Shown piece after piece: positions 12,301 through 27,300 of a stretch of 64,000 bases of DNA. A model generated the notes under the pieces. The model was not told the DNA's origin. It saw only the letters and a program-made list of their open reading frames with translations, and ran no database searches. The translations under genes and the position numbers were made by a program. How positions within the stretch are numbered: the stretch's first letter is position 1; each line of letters opens with the position of its first letter. Origin of the DNA: Leptidea sinapis (lineage: Eukaryota > Arthropoda > Insecta > Lepidoptera > Pieridae). The stretch is taken from assembly GCF_905404315.1 (NCBI RefSeq), contig NC_066272.1, forward strand, positions 9,858,001-9,922,000. Direction: 5' to 3'.

Positions 12301-15300
12301 TACACAAACTAAGCGTTACAGCATGTTTGAAATAGACGACCTCATACAAGACCCTCTAGTTTGTGCTAACACTGCGGTAGAACAAAAAACCAAAAGGCGT
12401 TCTCTGCAAGAACCCTATTATCTACAAAACCAAAATGTAGACTTCCGAAAAAATAACGATTTGGCCGCTAAACGGCTATCTCAGCAATTTCTGGATGCAA
12501 CAGAAAAGGATATAGATTATCATGAATATTATCAGGATGAAGGCGTCGGTACAGAAAGTAGCCTCGAATCAGGAAAATCAAATGAACTTAAATATCATAG
12601 ACCACAAACGCCTCCTCTTCCGAAGCCAAGGACAAAGAAAATAGAGTACATAGACTTTCCTCCCCCTGGAGCACTCATAAGTAGCGCAGATCTGCAACAG
12701 CTCGAAGAATTCCTAAAACAAAGTGGTTTTAACTGTCAAAATATGGATGAGTGGGATCAAAATCAAGTACAAAAGGTAAGAAGTCAGGTAACCAAGTTTC
12801 TCCAGATGAAGCGTTCTCAAGAGGAGAATCAGAAATCGACAGATTCTAACGCTAGTAGTTGTAATAGCAAGAAGTCTGTGAGTTTTGCGCAAAAGCCGGA
12901 TACAAGGATCGAGAGTCCTCCAAATACCCAGACTAAAGCAATGGATGAACTCAAGGTAGTTAACCTTGCAACCCCACCTAATTCGCCTAACATTTCAGCT
13001 GTGGTAGCTCAAAGACATTATCAGGTAATCTTACATAGCTTTTTCATTTTCTCGCACGTGCATCCCTGCTATCTCCAGTAAGTAGGTAATTAAGTTATCT
13101 TATTTTGATTTTTATTCGTAAAATGCTTATTCAGTGTCACAGAGTCACCGATAGATTCTCTTGCTCCTAAATATTACTTTTTCTTTGCATTTTTATTTAT
13201 TTTTCATTAAGTGCACCCATAGCCTCTGTCATTGGATGTATGCATTTACAATCATTCATTCAAAATATGTGGTTTTTGCAACTATCCTAACAGCATGCCT
13301 GAAATAAATTATACAATTTTAGGGTAAGAACTTGGCTGAGATCCCTATATGTGAGGAATCAGAAGTAAGCCCCGATGAATTTGGCAGTCCTTTGCGTCAA
13401 GAAACACGAACTAAGTATGACATAATTGATGTCTCGCAGAAAAGGGGTGAGTCCAAACTATAACAATTACATTGTCATATTGATTTCTGCCTTGTTAAAT
13501 ATAATAATCTCCACTATTGCTATTAATAACGAAGACTCATAGAATTCATTTCCTCCTGTAGATAGCGCAGGTGCTCAGTCATTATGGAAACTTTCCAAGA
13601 AATACGTCATTGTCCAACAACATTTACTTTTGTACAAATTATTTCAATTTATCACCAGTTGATATTAATAATATTTAATTAAAATCCATTATTATTTCAG
13701 CTTTAGTATCCAACGTAACGGATGCAGTAGAAATGTTGATTCAGCATTTCTCAAGAGCCACAGATCAAGCTGAACTTGCATTCCTTGGGGATTCAAAGAA
13801 TTCGCCAGCGTGTGCCAAGATTGCTCTCAACGCCTTATGTCCAGCACTGTATGCCATATTCAGAGACGGTCTCAGAGAAAGTATTGATACGTCTTTCGGC
13901 GCTGTTGATAACTCAGTGTGGCAAATGGTGGAAGCTACAGCAAGACAGGGTATTTGTCTTATGCATTATTTCGAAATTACTTTTGAACCTAGCGATGTCA
14001 ATAAATGGCAGCTTTATGAATCTGTTCTTAATTAATTATACGGCCTCTCCGTAAAATTAAAACAAAACAATAAACTTATTAATAGTATAACTTACTTCAG
14101 CAGCCACTAAGAAATTTATTTACGCATTAACATACGAACACTATAAATGAAACAATATATTACATATTATATTGAATGAATCGGATTTTGGATTTTAGGT
14201 AATTTTTTTCTTTGCAACAACCCCTCAGATATAAGCCTACATTACATAACATAACGTAAGCTATATTCTGCAAAATCAGTTGTCCTGTATATGCATTAGG
14301 TATTCATATTTATGCATTTAGTAAAAAACTGTTACTTGACAGTCACTTCAGTTTTATTCAATGCGTAAGACAAGATGCAAGCGAATAATAGTTATTATTT
14401 CAGGGCCAATCACAAAATCACTCAACGAATTAGTTTTAAGGATAAATAGTGAAGATGCCGTCACTGAGGGGCTGGTCAAATTCAACGCATTCATTCTAGG
14501 GCTATTGAAGTAAGTATTTTCAATTGTAATTAATTAGGCCGTTAGTCGTTGAGCATGCACTGAGCCTGCACGCAATGAACATATCATTGTTATAATAAGC
14601 CAAGTATAAACTTAAATTTATAACATAAACCTAGAAGTTTAGTCGTGACGAACAAGCGTCTATTGTTTTATGATGTAATGGTCCAATAAATCAATATAAC
14701 CTTACAGTTCTTACTCGTAATCTTTACTTGTGAGTTACTAAATGTTGACTTATAATTGTTTCAGACTCTCTAATATATAAAATTTTGTGTTTATATGGGG
14801 TAGGTCTGAAAATCGGCCAACATCTATTTTTCATACCCCTAAATGATAAGGGTGTTACCCTAAATATTTTATTTAGGGTTTAGGGCAGCATTAAAAACTA
14901 CATATAACTTCAAATTTTCACCCGTCTACGATCCACACACATTTTTGTATCGCGATTTTTATATTATTCTGTTCCATCCACAGATCCGCAATAGGGTTGC
15001 AAGATTGCAATCGAATACAATATTTATTATTGTACGAATAATTTTATGTACGATATATTTTGTAGGTCTGAGAATCGGTCGTCATCTATTTTTTAAACCC
15101 CAAAAAATTTCTTATATGGCAATACAACGTTTGCTGGGTCAGCTAGTATTTTATATTATTTCTGCTCTAATTAACATTTGGACTAATAGGTACTGAAATT
15201 AACTTATATACTTACATAAGAGAGTTTCACTAGGTGCACTCCGGACTCCATTATCCAAGTCTCTCAATAATGCTTAGATATCGCTGTCGCTTGATGTTTT

Positions 15301-18300
15301 GACTTTGGAAGAAACACAGGAAGCATATATGTAAATGCCATATTTATGTCAACAGCTCGCAATCCGTAGACGCCTGGGTGTCATACGTGCGAACGCGCGA
15401 ATCTATCCTAGCGAAGCACTACGACCCTGATTCCCTGGTATTGGCTGGTTGCGTCGGCGAACCGCGCTGCAGGGCTTTACTGGATACCTTGTTGGCTAGC
15501 CTGGAACCGTTGCGGCTTCTACCCTTTACGTTAGACCTCATGTTTGAGATGCGCGAACTCCACAGAAGCTTCAAGAGGATAGAGAGTGACATGCGAGCTG
15601 CAAGTCGAGTAAGTTTTAACTTCCACCCATTCACATAATATAATCTAACGAGTTTTCAAAAAGACTATTCGATCACTTATGATTTTAACACTTTTGTGAA
15701 CTCTCTAATACCGTCTAGTAGTGCTATTGCTATTATCTTATAATACAATACAAGAAAATGATCAGAATGTATTTGCTTTATCGTCATTTAAGTCGACACG
15801 TAAATGTCATTTTCATATGGATATCACAACATATAAAATATCGCCTGAAACAGACGTCGCTTTATTTGCATTTTATTGTTTATTGCATGTGCTTTCATAT
15901 CACAAGTCACTGCTGTTTTAAGATATATAGAGATATATTCAATATTTCGTGCACAGCATTCATAAAATGCAAATAAAGGCATGATCGAGCGATCAATGCA
16001 GATGTCGCCGTCAAGGTCGAACCCCTGACAACCGAACTAATAATAGCATGATGCATGATGCTAAATCAACTTTGGTGTATTTAACAGCCTTCTACAATTA
16101 ACGCCCCGCAACTAACCCTCAACCAACGGAATTTGCTGAAGCTGGTACGGTCGATGCAGTCGAGCGGTTTGAGTGACGACCCTCAGACAAGCGTAGTAAT
16201 GAGACATAGAGAGCCTAAAAACAAAGAGCCATCCACTCCCGATCTGTTGAATGAGACGGCGAATGCAAAGACTGCAGTCGAAAAGAGTCGACCCAGATCA
16301 TGCGTAAATCCATCGCCCGTAGGATACGATTTGTGTCCGAACAACAGTAGGATCGAGTTAGAGAACAATAGAAGATGGTCGGGAGTTCAACTCGGATCTA
16401 AATTGATGCAGGCATTTGACCGTTTAGTTTTCGACGATAGTGACGATTATTCTGATAGCCTTGAGAACAATAAACCCTCCTCCAAGGTGGCTGGCACGGT
16501 TACTGGCACAGACGCGAAGGTAAATCAGAGGGAATCATTGTGTGAGCTGTGAATGTGCTTCTTCGTTGTGCGGTCGCGATTAAGAATAAATATCGGACAT
16601 TGACCCGATATTTACTGTCTCAGTCGAACGCGAGCCGAATTGTCTTTCCGTCTCGTATATTAAATTGAATCGAATTGACAGTGAATATAAAGCAATGTCC
16701 GAAATTGTTTCTGCTCGGTGGCTGCACTATAGATCGTTCATTTGTATCGTTCAGTATGTACACGCTTCAAGCTTCAGCCACTTTTTATTTCGTAGTTACG
16801 TTTTTCTTTTGTTTCGTTTTAGTTTTAGGCCATTGTTGATGCATACATGACTCATTTGTACTAGTTTTTTTGTGTTTTTCATCATTTATGTAGGTAGCAT
16901 ACTTGTTAGTTTTATCAAGAAACTTTTTATAAATGTTTGTAGTTTTATTGGAGTATTTTGTCATTTTATTCGCATAAATCGATATCTCGTTATAATAAAA
17001 GAAATTAAGGTCATTTTAATAGTATGTGTATCTCATTTTACCTATTCGATGCATAATTTACTGATAAACTTACAATACAACCTTTTGTATTTTAGAATCT
17101 TTATTTTGCATGTGTTATCTCTATAGCGTATAAAGTCCTTAGAAATATTATTTAAAGTATTTAACTTCAATGAAAACGTGAAGGAACTGCCGTGAATAAA
17201 ATCACTACAATCTGCGACCCGGTACCGACCATCAAAAAAAAAATACTGGATCGCAAAAATATCTATCGTATAAAACTTTCATCTTCTGCGAACTTCGATT
17301 TGTTAGTAAAAAAAATAAGCAGCAGCTACATACTTCGCACTAAAATTTTGTGACTCAATAGGCGATAACAAAGTATGTAGTACTAAAAAAACCTTTTTAC
17401 CATTAATAAATGTCAGTAAAGGTGGATCACGAAGGGGCAGTGTGAAAATTACCGGGCCATGGCAGTGTAATGTTTGGAAAGCACTGGTATAGGTTACGTA
17501 AGGATAATAATCGAAATAAATGTAAATTCCCAAATTACATTATACTCCGTATACAAATACAAATAAATTAATCTATAAGCCTGTTTTCCGTCTCTTGTTG
17601 ATTAGATACTCAGAATCAGAACTCCTCGAATATTTCATTACTATTTATTAATCTACTCTCAATTCACACTATCATTGTATTCAATCAGTGTAATCAGCTG
17701 GATACAAGTGGTGAAGAGCCATGGAGACCAAGCTCAGCCAATAGCTGTGCCAGTAACAATACTGGCAACGGAAGCAACAACTCTGGTGGCAAGTTCAGGA
17801 AGCTTCAGCTGAAATGGGAGATGCTGAGCAACGCCGAGAGTCCTGTCACGCCATCAGGTAAGAGACATGGTCTAGCAAGCTTTATTAACGAGGTGGTTCT
17901 CAATTCGATTGGTAATTTTTTGTACACCGATTACGCTGAGATTTATGATCCGATTTTCGTGATTCTGTTTGAAATGTTTGCCATTTGGTCCCATAAAAAA
18001 TTGACATAGTTTTGGTCCAGTAGTTTTTATTTTATTAACATTTTTATGAATATTTTTGTTATGTGGATGTTCTTCACGATATTTCAGAATCTCACAAGAA
18101 AGTTTAATAGGGGATCTATATTGTTTAAGGCACGCGGAGCTTTCATAAGCCTACACATAGCTACTTAAAAGAAATTACTTTTTAATAAATGACAATAAAA
18201 AGCATGGCAATCTTATAGTTTATCTGATCAATGACACTAATATGTAAGAAATAAAAAAAAACAACGTTTAAAAAAACTGACTTCGAAAACTGAAAAGTAT

Positions 18301-21300
18301 AAAATAGCTTAATAAAGATTTAATTTAATACACCTCTAATGTAAATCCTATACCTTCAATATTAATAAAATACTATTAATTGTATGTGCTACCTATTGAT
18401 AGGTTTGAAGTCGGTGCCAAACCAAATGTAATGGCGGGTACCTACACTCGCCACGCGTGACTTTGAGCGGGATAGCTTCGTCTAGAACCAAATATCCCAA
18501 GCGAGCAGGCACCGACTTAAACCCTATCAATAGGTAGCACGTACAAATAGCAGTATTTTATTAATATTACAGGTATAAGATTAGCATTAGAGGTGTATTA
18601 AATTAAATCTTTTTTGAGTTATTTTATCATTTTCAGTTTTCGAATTTTGTTTTTTTAAACGTAGTTTTTTTTATTACCAATAGTTGCAGCAGGAGGTTTC
18701 TTAGCACAGGATTCCGGTACCACAGCGTTGCCTTTTTGCTGCCACGTAACAGATCCGCTAAGTGGTGACCCGTTCGCTCGATTATTCTTTTACATAATAA
18801 AAAGAACATAGGTGGAGGTGACCACATACCGCACAATATTCAGAAATTTCATAAAAAATACTTAAAATGTATTCGAGCCATTACAAAACTCTCCATCAAT
18901 AGTACATTAATATGGAGTATGGATTGATTTGTAAAAGATTCGCGTACATCTTTCAGCTCGTAAATTGAACAACGTAGGTCCCGGATATAAATACAATCAA
19001 CGCGACAGCCGTATACCATCTTGGTCGACTGCCAAAACAGCTACTTCCTCTTAGAGCAGTGTACTGTTACATACATATATAGCTTGTGTTTCTATTTGAT
19101 ATGCTGTACCACCCGCCCATATTTTACTGTAGCTCACATATTATAAGCCACGCCAACAAAAAAACATATATATCAGCCACAGCACGCTATCCTTGGCACG
19201 CCTTGGTAAGGTCTGCAAAAAAATAATGTTTAACAAAATTCCAATATCTTTTACATTGTTACTTTTACATTTTACATCGATTGACGGAACTATGCTAGGT
19301 AAATGCATAACAATAATTGCTAGAAGTATCAGACTGATCGCTGTTTCATATCACAGCCAAAAATATCTTATAATTATTTTTAAATATTATTATTATTCAA
19401 ACTTCTGTCCTAAGTAAAAAAAAGTCCTTTTTCAAGCTCAGTCTATCTCTGTACTAAATTTTATCAAAATCGGTTCGGTGGTTTAGGCGTGAAAGCGTCA
19501 CAAACAAAGTAGTGATAGTAGTAGGGATGACATGAAGTTCCAGTAAAATTAAATATATTATTATTGTTTTTTTTTATTACAATAAGATACAAATCAAATC
19601 AAGTTTAGCTTCAAAAAGTGTATCATATCCTTAAAGCCTAAAATGTCATAATTTATGTAATACTACCAGATTTTATTTATATCTGACTAGCTTATGCCCG
19701 CGACTTCATCCGCGTAGATAAAGGGTTTTTGAAAATAATAAGCAAGTTTTCACTCCCGTTCCCAACATATTATATAAATCTTATTTCGATGAAGATTGCA
19801 CTGACAAAACAAACCTACTATTGGTATAGTTATAGCTCATCGATGTGATAATTTTTTTTTAAATCCCGCGGGAATCATGGAGATCTCCGGGATAAAATAT
19901 AGCCTATGTCCTTACCCAAGCTCTAGTTTATCGCTGAACCAAATTTCTGTAAAAAACAAACTTACATACACATTTATAATATTAGGGATAATATTATCTA
20001 CCAGATGGATGCTAGTTCTCGTAACAAACAGTATTGCACATTATACTTTCTTCAATTGATATAATGTGGAGCGAACCAGAATAGCTGACCTCCTTTAATA
20101 ATAAGCCGCTAGTAAAGGATTAGATTGATGGGATTGCGTTATCGTTACGCTGGCCACGTTTCAGCTGTTTTACAATCAGCAAACTCGTAAAATGATTGAA
20201 GACATTTCGGCGCCTATTTCTGGCCTATTTTCGGAAATTACTGGGCAAATGTGACTTAACATCTTATGTCTCAAGATGACGAGCGCAATTATTGTAGTGC
20301 CACTCGAATTTTTGGGTTTTCATTTTTTTTTTATGAAAATAAGAGATTAGACGGGCAGGACGTTCAGCTGATGGTAATTGATACGCCCTACCCATTAAAA
20401 TGCAGTGCCGCTCAGGATTCTTGAACAACCCAAAAATTCTGAGCGGCACTACAATTGCGCGCGTCACCTTGAGACATAAGATCTTAAGTCTCATTTGCCC
20501 AGTAATTTCACTAGCTACGGAACCCTTCAGACCGAAACACAGTAATGTTTACACATTACTGCTTCACGATAGAAATAGGCGCTGTTGTGGTACCCACCAT
20601 CTAGCCGGCATCCTGTGCAAAGGAGTGTCCACTGTTACCAGTGGGAGGACTGGTAAAAAAAGGGTTTTTCAAGAATCATGAACGGCACTGCATTGTAATG
20701 GGCAGGGCGTATCAATTACTATCAGCTGAACGTCCTGCTCGTCTCATTCCATATTTTCAAAAAAAAAATAGACATAATAATAGCTGCTCAATTAAACGAC
20801 TGGAAGAAATCCAACAGTTTTGTCTATAACTGTTGTTTTCAGTGAACTCGTAAACTAATGAACGGTTTCTAATGTGGGTTACTTCATGGAGTGCAGTTTA
20901 GTCCAACTTGAGAGATATGATAGTTTGTATTTCGGTTTAGGACCCATAATTATTTTTATCTCAAATATTTGTTTTGTGTGGACATATTTTCTATGAGAGA
21001 ATTTATTGACGCACTGTTTGACAATTCTGCTGTGAAACAATTTCAAAATAACAACAGGGTGCATATTATACGAAATAATTCTTGCTGCTATGATATATTA
21101 TTGACAAATTCATAAAAAAACAGTATTTTATTTATTATGTACAGCGGGTGAGCTAGTATACGTTAAAAATGTATGGATAATATGAAATCTGTAAAGGGAG
21201 GATAACACTTGGTGAGTTTCTTGCCGGTTCTTTTCATAACAAGGACTTCTGGTAGTCTCTTGAACCGATGGCATCAAAATTGACTTTCATAAGCGTACAA

Positions 21301-24300
21301 GTTGTACCTAAATGAATAAAGAAATTCCATTTCATTTCATATAACGTAACGAGTACCTACCTTTACCAGTGGGAGGCTCCTATGCACAGGAAGCCGGCTA
21401 GATTATGGGTACCACAACCATTAGAAAGAGTAGGTAGAAATAATTACTGGGCAAATGAGATTTAACATCTTATGTCTCAAGGTGACGAGCGCAATTGTAG
21501 TGCCGCCTAGAATTTTTAGGTTTTTCAAGAACCCTGAGCGGCACTGCATTGTAATAGGTAGGGCGTATAATTACCATCAGCTGAACGTCCTGCTCGTCTC
21601 GTTTCTTATTTTCATTAAAAAAAAACGGAGGACGGTGAACAGCTTTTATTTTAAAAAAGGAATCAGCTCACAGACTCACTGTGTATAAATGAGATAGAAA
21701 CATACAATGCAGCTTTGTCTCGCACGCAACGCCAGGTGATTGAGTCGTATCACATAGCACTGGTTCCTCGATAAATAGAATGAACTTCTTATCGTTTCGA
21801 CGTACTACAAGAGCCTACGAAAAACAAAGATTTCTAATCGAAAAAATACGGTCACTAAAAAGAACCTATCGATAATCAGTAGTGATGTGTTTGTTGTCAC
21901 AGTCGCGTAAGTTGTTGGTACGAATTCTGTATGACAACAATATTCTTGTTGAGCCACCTGGCTCTGGTGCTTCCCATTATTGAACTGGACAGAGTACCCG
22001 GACTTCCACTTACTCTTTGTTAATGAACAAAGAGTAAGTGGAAGTCCGAAGTAAAAAAAAATGTATTGCCTTTATTTTAACGTATTTAAATGACGTTTGT
22101 GTGGCTCGGACACGCTATATACCGTTTTATTCGTATATAAATACTAGCTTTTACCCGCCACTTCGCCCGCGTTGAATAGTTACTTGGGGCTTATTTTAGG
22201 ATACTTTTCAAATAATGACGAATTTCCATACAAACTGCCATCCCCTATTTCAAACCTATTGGTATAGTTATAACTCATCGACGTGAATTTAATATTTTCA
22301 CAAATCCCGCGGGAGTCATGGAGATCTCCGGGATAAAATATAGCCTATGTCCTTACCCAGGCTCTAGTTTATCGCTGTACCAAATTTCATCAAAACTTCA
22401 AAAAATAAATGTAAATTTTGAAGTTTTGATACCTTTCATTAATTCGTTAATGATCCATTAATGTACATTTAAATAGTATTCACAAGCGGTTTCATTTTGG
22501 GCTATAATGGGGTAAATTTACTTCATTCCTTATAATTATTAATATATATATTATTGCATCTGTGCCTCTCCAAACTAAAAACATAGTATTATCATATCAT
22601 TAAAAAGCATGATGTTAGTAAAACTATTTTAAGTTGATCTATTTTGATCGTGTGTAACGTTAAAAATAGACCACGTGTCATATTAACATTGGGGGAGAGA
22701 CACTGTATCATACAATACCATCGGACAATTTTAAACAAATCTGATGTTATAAATGTTAAATTTTTATTGTAAAAACTTACTCTGATTTATTATTTATTAC
22801 TGAATCATGCACCATCTATCTATATAGATGTATGATTTACTACAAAACTGTGGAATGAGCTTCCTTGTGCGGTGTTTCCGGGATGATACGACATGGGTAC
22901 CTTCATAAAAAGCGCGTACACCTTCTTTAAAGGCCGGCAACGCTCTTGTGATTCCTCTGGTGTTGCAAGAGAATGTGGGCGGCGGTGATCACTTAACACC
23001 AGGTGACCCGTACGCTCGTTTGTCGTACTATTCCATAAAAAAAATCTTTATTCGCAGGAAGGTAACTTATTCTAACCCATAAGCCTCACAAGGCATGCAA
23101 ACTTACTATACTGGAATATGGCAAACTAAGTCCAATTTGTTGATTTCTTTTACAAATGTTTTACAAATTAAGTAGTTTGATATTATTAAGTATTCGCTAT
23201 ACTAAAGAAGATATACAACACATAAATTATTTAAATATTTTTATTCAAAAAAGGATTTAAAATCACTTATTGAACGTCAAAAACTACCACCCACTCAAAA
23301 GAGACTGCCTCAGACCTGAAAAAAATGGGCGCAAGAAACTCAGCGGGCTTTTTTTTAAATATAAAATATGGATTACAATGTGATATCGTACAATAAACAT
23401 TTATAATTAAAGAGCCTGAGGGTGTTCGCTTTATTCCCAGTCCGTGGTGTCATTAAGAAAATCGTTTATGCTATATTAACCTTACAAACGTTTTTTGACA
23501 ATTCTTTTAAATTTCTAACACAACAACTTAATCACTGCAATTGCACATATTATTGTTAATTCTCCAACATTATAAATCGTTTTATTTGTATTAGTGCGGG
23601 TTGAATAAATTTGAAACAATTTCAGGTGAGACTTCCCCGGCTACTGCACGCTGCTCTAAGATACCCAGACCCGTGTCGTCTCCGGTGCGTCCTCAGGCGC
23701 CCACCGTACCCTCACCAGCCAAGAACTCGCATCGGTAATATATTTATATATTCCTACTGACTTTAAAGATTTTAGCCCGGATCGGGTTAACATGCACACT
23801 CCAATCTTTGATCACATTAGAGCATAGGTTCTCAACGTGGGCGATAACGCCCCCTTGTGGGCCTTTGAGACTTTCGGGGGGGCAGTAGAAGACCCAGAGA
23901 AAATTAGGGGGCATTGAGATGGCGCAGATGGGGCGTGGGTAGATTAAAGAATTTAGTCTAAAAAGGCAAAAAAATACACGAAATTACTTTAGAAAAAAAC
24001 ATATTCTCAAAGTGGACGGTGAGCAAAATAAGGTTGAGAAACTATGCATTAGAGCAACGATCGACGAACAGCCGCACCGTATATAGTGAAACCGCTCAAG
24101 ATCGAGGATATCGATCAAGATATCACATATTGAATTAAACAATTGTTCACAACATAGTTTCACCCTTTTGTGCCCATCAACAACAACAAATTACTGTTGT
24201 ACCTACTGATAATTGACATATTTAATCAAAACATGATCTTGAGCGGCAGAGTATTGTAATGGCGGGGCTATTATTTAACACCAATTGGAACATCTTTAAT

Positions 24301-27300
24301 AATTATCATTACAATAAATAAACACAGCGTTCTTTGTTTAAACATGTTCTCCCCACGTGGTGAGGTAAGAACAAATCGCCTTCTTGTAACGAGAAAGTGA
24401 CCACAAATCAATATTGCCGTTTGCAAACAGACCGCCTGACTACCTGCTGACGTCACGCAGACGTAAATAGGAAAAGTTTCCGGCTCTGTTTCAAAGCGCG
24501 GGAGTTTTATTAAAATTATTTTGCAACAATACATATAGAAGCCACATGGTTGTTATAATGATGCCTATAAATAACACGACAATAATGGATATTGTATTCT
24601 CGTTGATTAACGCGAGTGTTACACATTTAAATAAAACACTTTTAAAGGATTAAAACGCGTGTAACTGTTTTTATCTACACCCATGCTTAAAATCCTCTAT
24701 TAAAGATTCTGAAACAGTTAGCTTATTGCCAACATTAAAACACCCAATGTTCTAATAACCATTACATCGCACAAAAGAGTGTTGTAATGTTGTACTGAAT
24801 TTCATAACAACACTCCTATTTTTTTTTTATCCCTTCATGCGCAAAGAGTTTCAACTTTCAATATAACGCCAGATTCTTATTGCTCGATGCGTGGTATCTG
24901 TATGAATTTCAAAAAAAGAACATTTTCGTTTACGCGCGCTCCACACTCCCAGAACGTCGCGCGCCGTAAAAAAAAGTAGGTTATTCGAATCCCCGCCATT
25001 TTTCTTCGATATTTTTATTGTTTTGTTTACAAAAAATGAGCGATTCATTTTAAACGCTGCAAAAGAACATTATATTCGAGTGAATTTTAATTATTGCACT
25101 ATGCAAAATGTAAATTACTACTAAAATAAATAATTGTTTCATTAATACTTATTTTATTTGTATATAATCAGTAACGAATGATATTAGGTTACTACTAGGA
25201 CTGGTGTTTTAATATTAGCAGTAAGCTAACTGTTCCAGAATCTTTTAGAGGATTCATATTCTGGGTGTAGATAAAGTCTTGTATGCAACTGTTGATAATT
25301 AGGTATTAAAACACTCATGTGATACTATTATCACACTCGGCTTCGCCTGGTGAGATAAATCCACATTCGTGTTTTAATACCCCTTATTACACAACAGTTG
25401 CATAAATAACTATTACATTAGATTTTTTGTTTACTGCTTGATTTTAATTTTACATTTTTATTTTATTTAACCCGACGTTTCAAGACCTTTCCAGATCTTG
25501 TTTACCTGAAAACAGTTACAATTACACGCGTTTTAATCCTTAAAAAGTGTTTTATTTAAATAATGAATATGTTACGACAATATTGCATTAATAAAATATG
25601 TAAATGGTAAACATGGAATCATTATATGCTGACGGTACTGACACAACAACAGTCCATAATATCTTCGGCATGTAGTAATAGGAAAACTTTGCCCAACTTT
25701 ATATTTATTTACCCTCCAAGCAGCCACTTTTTATTATCTACCCTCCAATAACCCGAAGAAAGGGCCGTCAATAGTCCTGTCATTGGTCTTGTGTTCCAAA
25801 AGAGTGTGGGCAGCGGTGATCTCTTTCCATCAGCGGTGATTCACTCTTTCGTTTGAATTCCTATTCCATAAAATTGGCCAAAACTTTTCTAAGTTAAAGT
25901 TTTCATTACGGTCGCTATCGCAAGAAATCGCCAAAATAGCGCATAATTGAAACCATTTCTTGACAGTTTATATACAGCTTATATTTAAAAAAATATATAT
26001 CTAACTACACTATATGAGACGAAAATTCATTTTTTTTCTTTACATTTCTATTTTTTATAGACAGTGCGAATAGAAAATCACCAAACTAGCAAAATTTTAC
26101 AGTTGCCTAATCATTCAATCTAAATAAAGATTATGCGAAAATTTATTAAGTGTACACCAATACTATTTAACATAACATAGTTTTGTAAAGAAAATTGAAT
26201 TATGTTTGTAATAAATTAAAAATACGTCTAATTCTGAAATAAAACAATGGCGATCTCAAGGCCATTGCCTCGGTCCCCAGCCTTAAAGTACACGATTTCC
26301 ATTTATATCAAATGATACAATTCACTACTGTATGTACATTCAAATTGACTATTTCAGTACGCCCGCCCTCTATGCATTTATTGATAACCTTTGATATCTC
26401 AGGTCGATGACAGATTTAAGTATATTGTAAATATACAGAGTTGAAGCAGTTAGTGATAATTTATATATAATGGTTAAATTTATGAAAAAAACTTGTTATT
26501 ATAATTGTGATTATAAGATAAAAGATTGTAATTATCATTAATGCCATAATATTTGGGACTGATTTGTTTTAATTTCACAATAAAAACCAAAACGTTATGA
26601 TAACAGAGTTGTATTTTTTTACACCCTAACTCACAAAATCTGAAATAAATCACAAAATATTAATTAAAGATCGCGGCCAAATGTAAAAGCAAAAAGAGCT
26701 TTCGTTTTAACGGGCATCGATGTAACTAAAAGACATTTTAGAGTTAATTTTTTTTTATATGTTTATTACATTTTAGTCACGGTTACCTGCGCGAAATTTG
26801 ACAATGACCCATATATGAACTACTTTACTACTAATTTATAAACTAATATTATAAAGCTTAAGAGTTTTTTGTTATTTGTTTAACCGCGCTGATTTATGGA
26901 TTACCAGTGGGAGGCTCCTTTGCAACGGATTCCGGCTAGATTATGGGTACCGAAACGGCGCCTATTTATACCGTGATGCAGTAATGTGTAAACATCATTG
27001 TATTTCTTTCTAAAGGGCTAGTGAATTAGCAAATGAGACTTGACAACTTATGTATCAAGGTGACGGACGCAATTGTATCGCCGCTCACAATTTTTATGTT
27101 TTTCAATAATCCTGAGCGGCACTGCATTGTAATGGGCAGGGTGTATCAATTACCATCAGCTGAACGTCCTGCTCGTCTCGTCCCTTATTATCATAAAAAA
27201 TGGATCCACAAGACGGATTTGAATAAATAATAGCTAAATCGATTGTGACATCCAGCTAGATTAATGAGGAATAGTATAAAAGCTAGTGTTAGGTCTCCTC

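Noticed and set aside
20264..20829. Several 60-90 codon ORFs in and around SINE copies, also at 21455, 27033, 34239
   Set aside because: They are the SINE sequence itself read in frame and recur in every copy.
21999..22048. MicroRNA precursor
   Set aside because: A 23-bp stem with a 4-base loop is too short, and no miRNA-like bulges are seen.
24271..24534. 87-codon minus-strand ORF (GSQAVCLQTAI, SPRGENMF)
   Set aside because: Looks like repeat text, with no splice context or promoter; not enough to call a gene.
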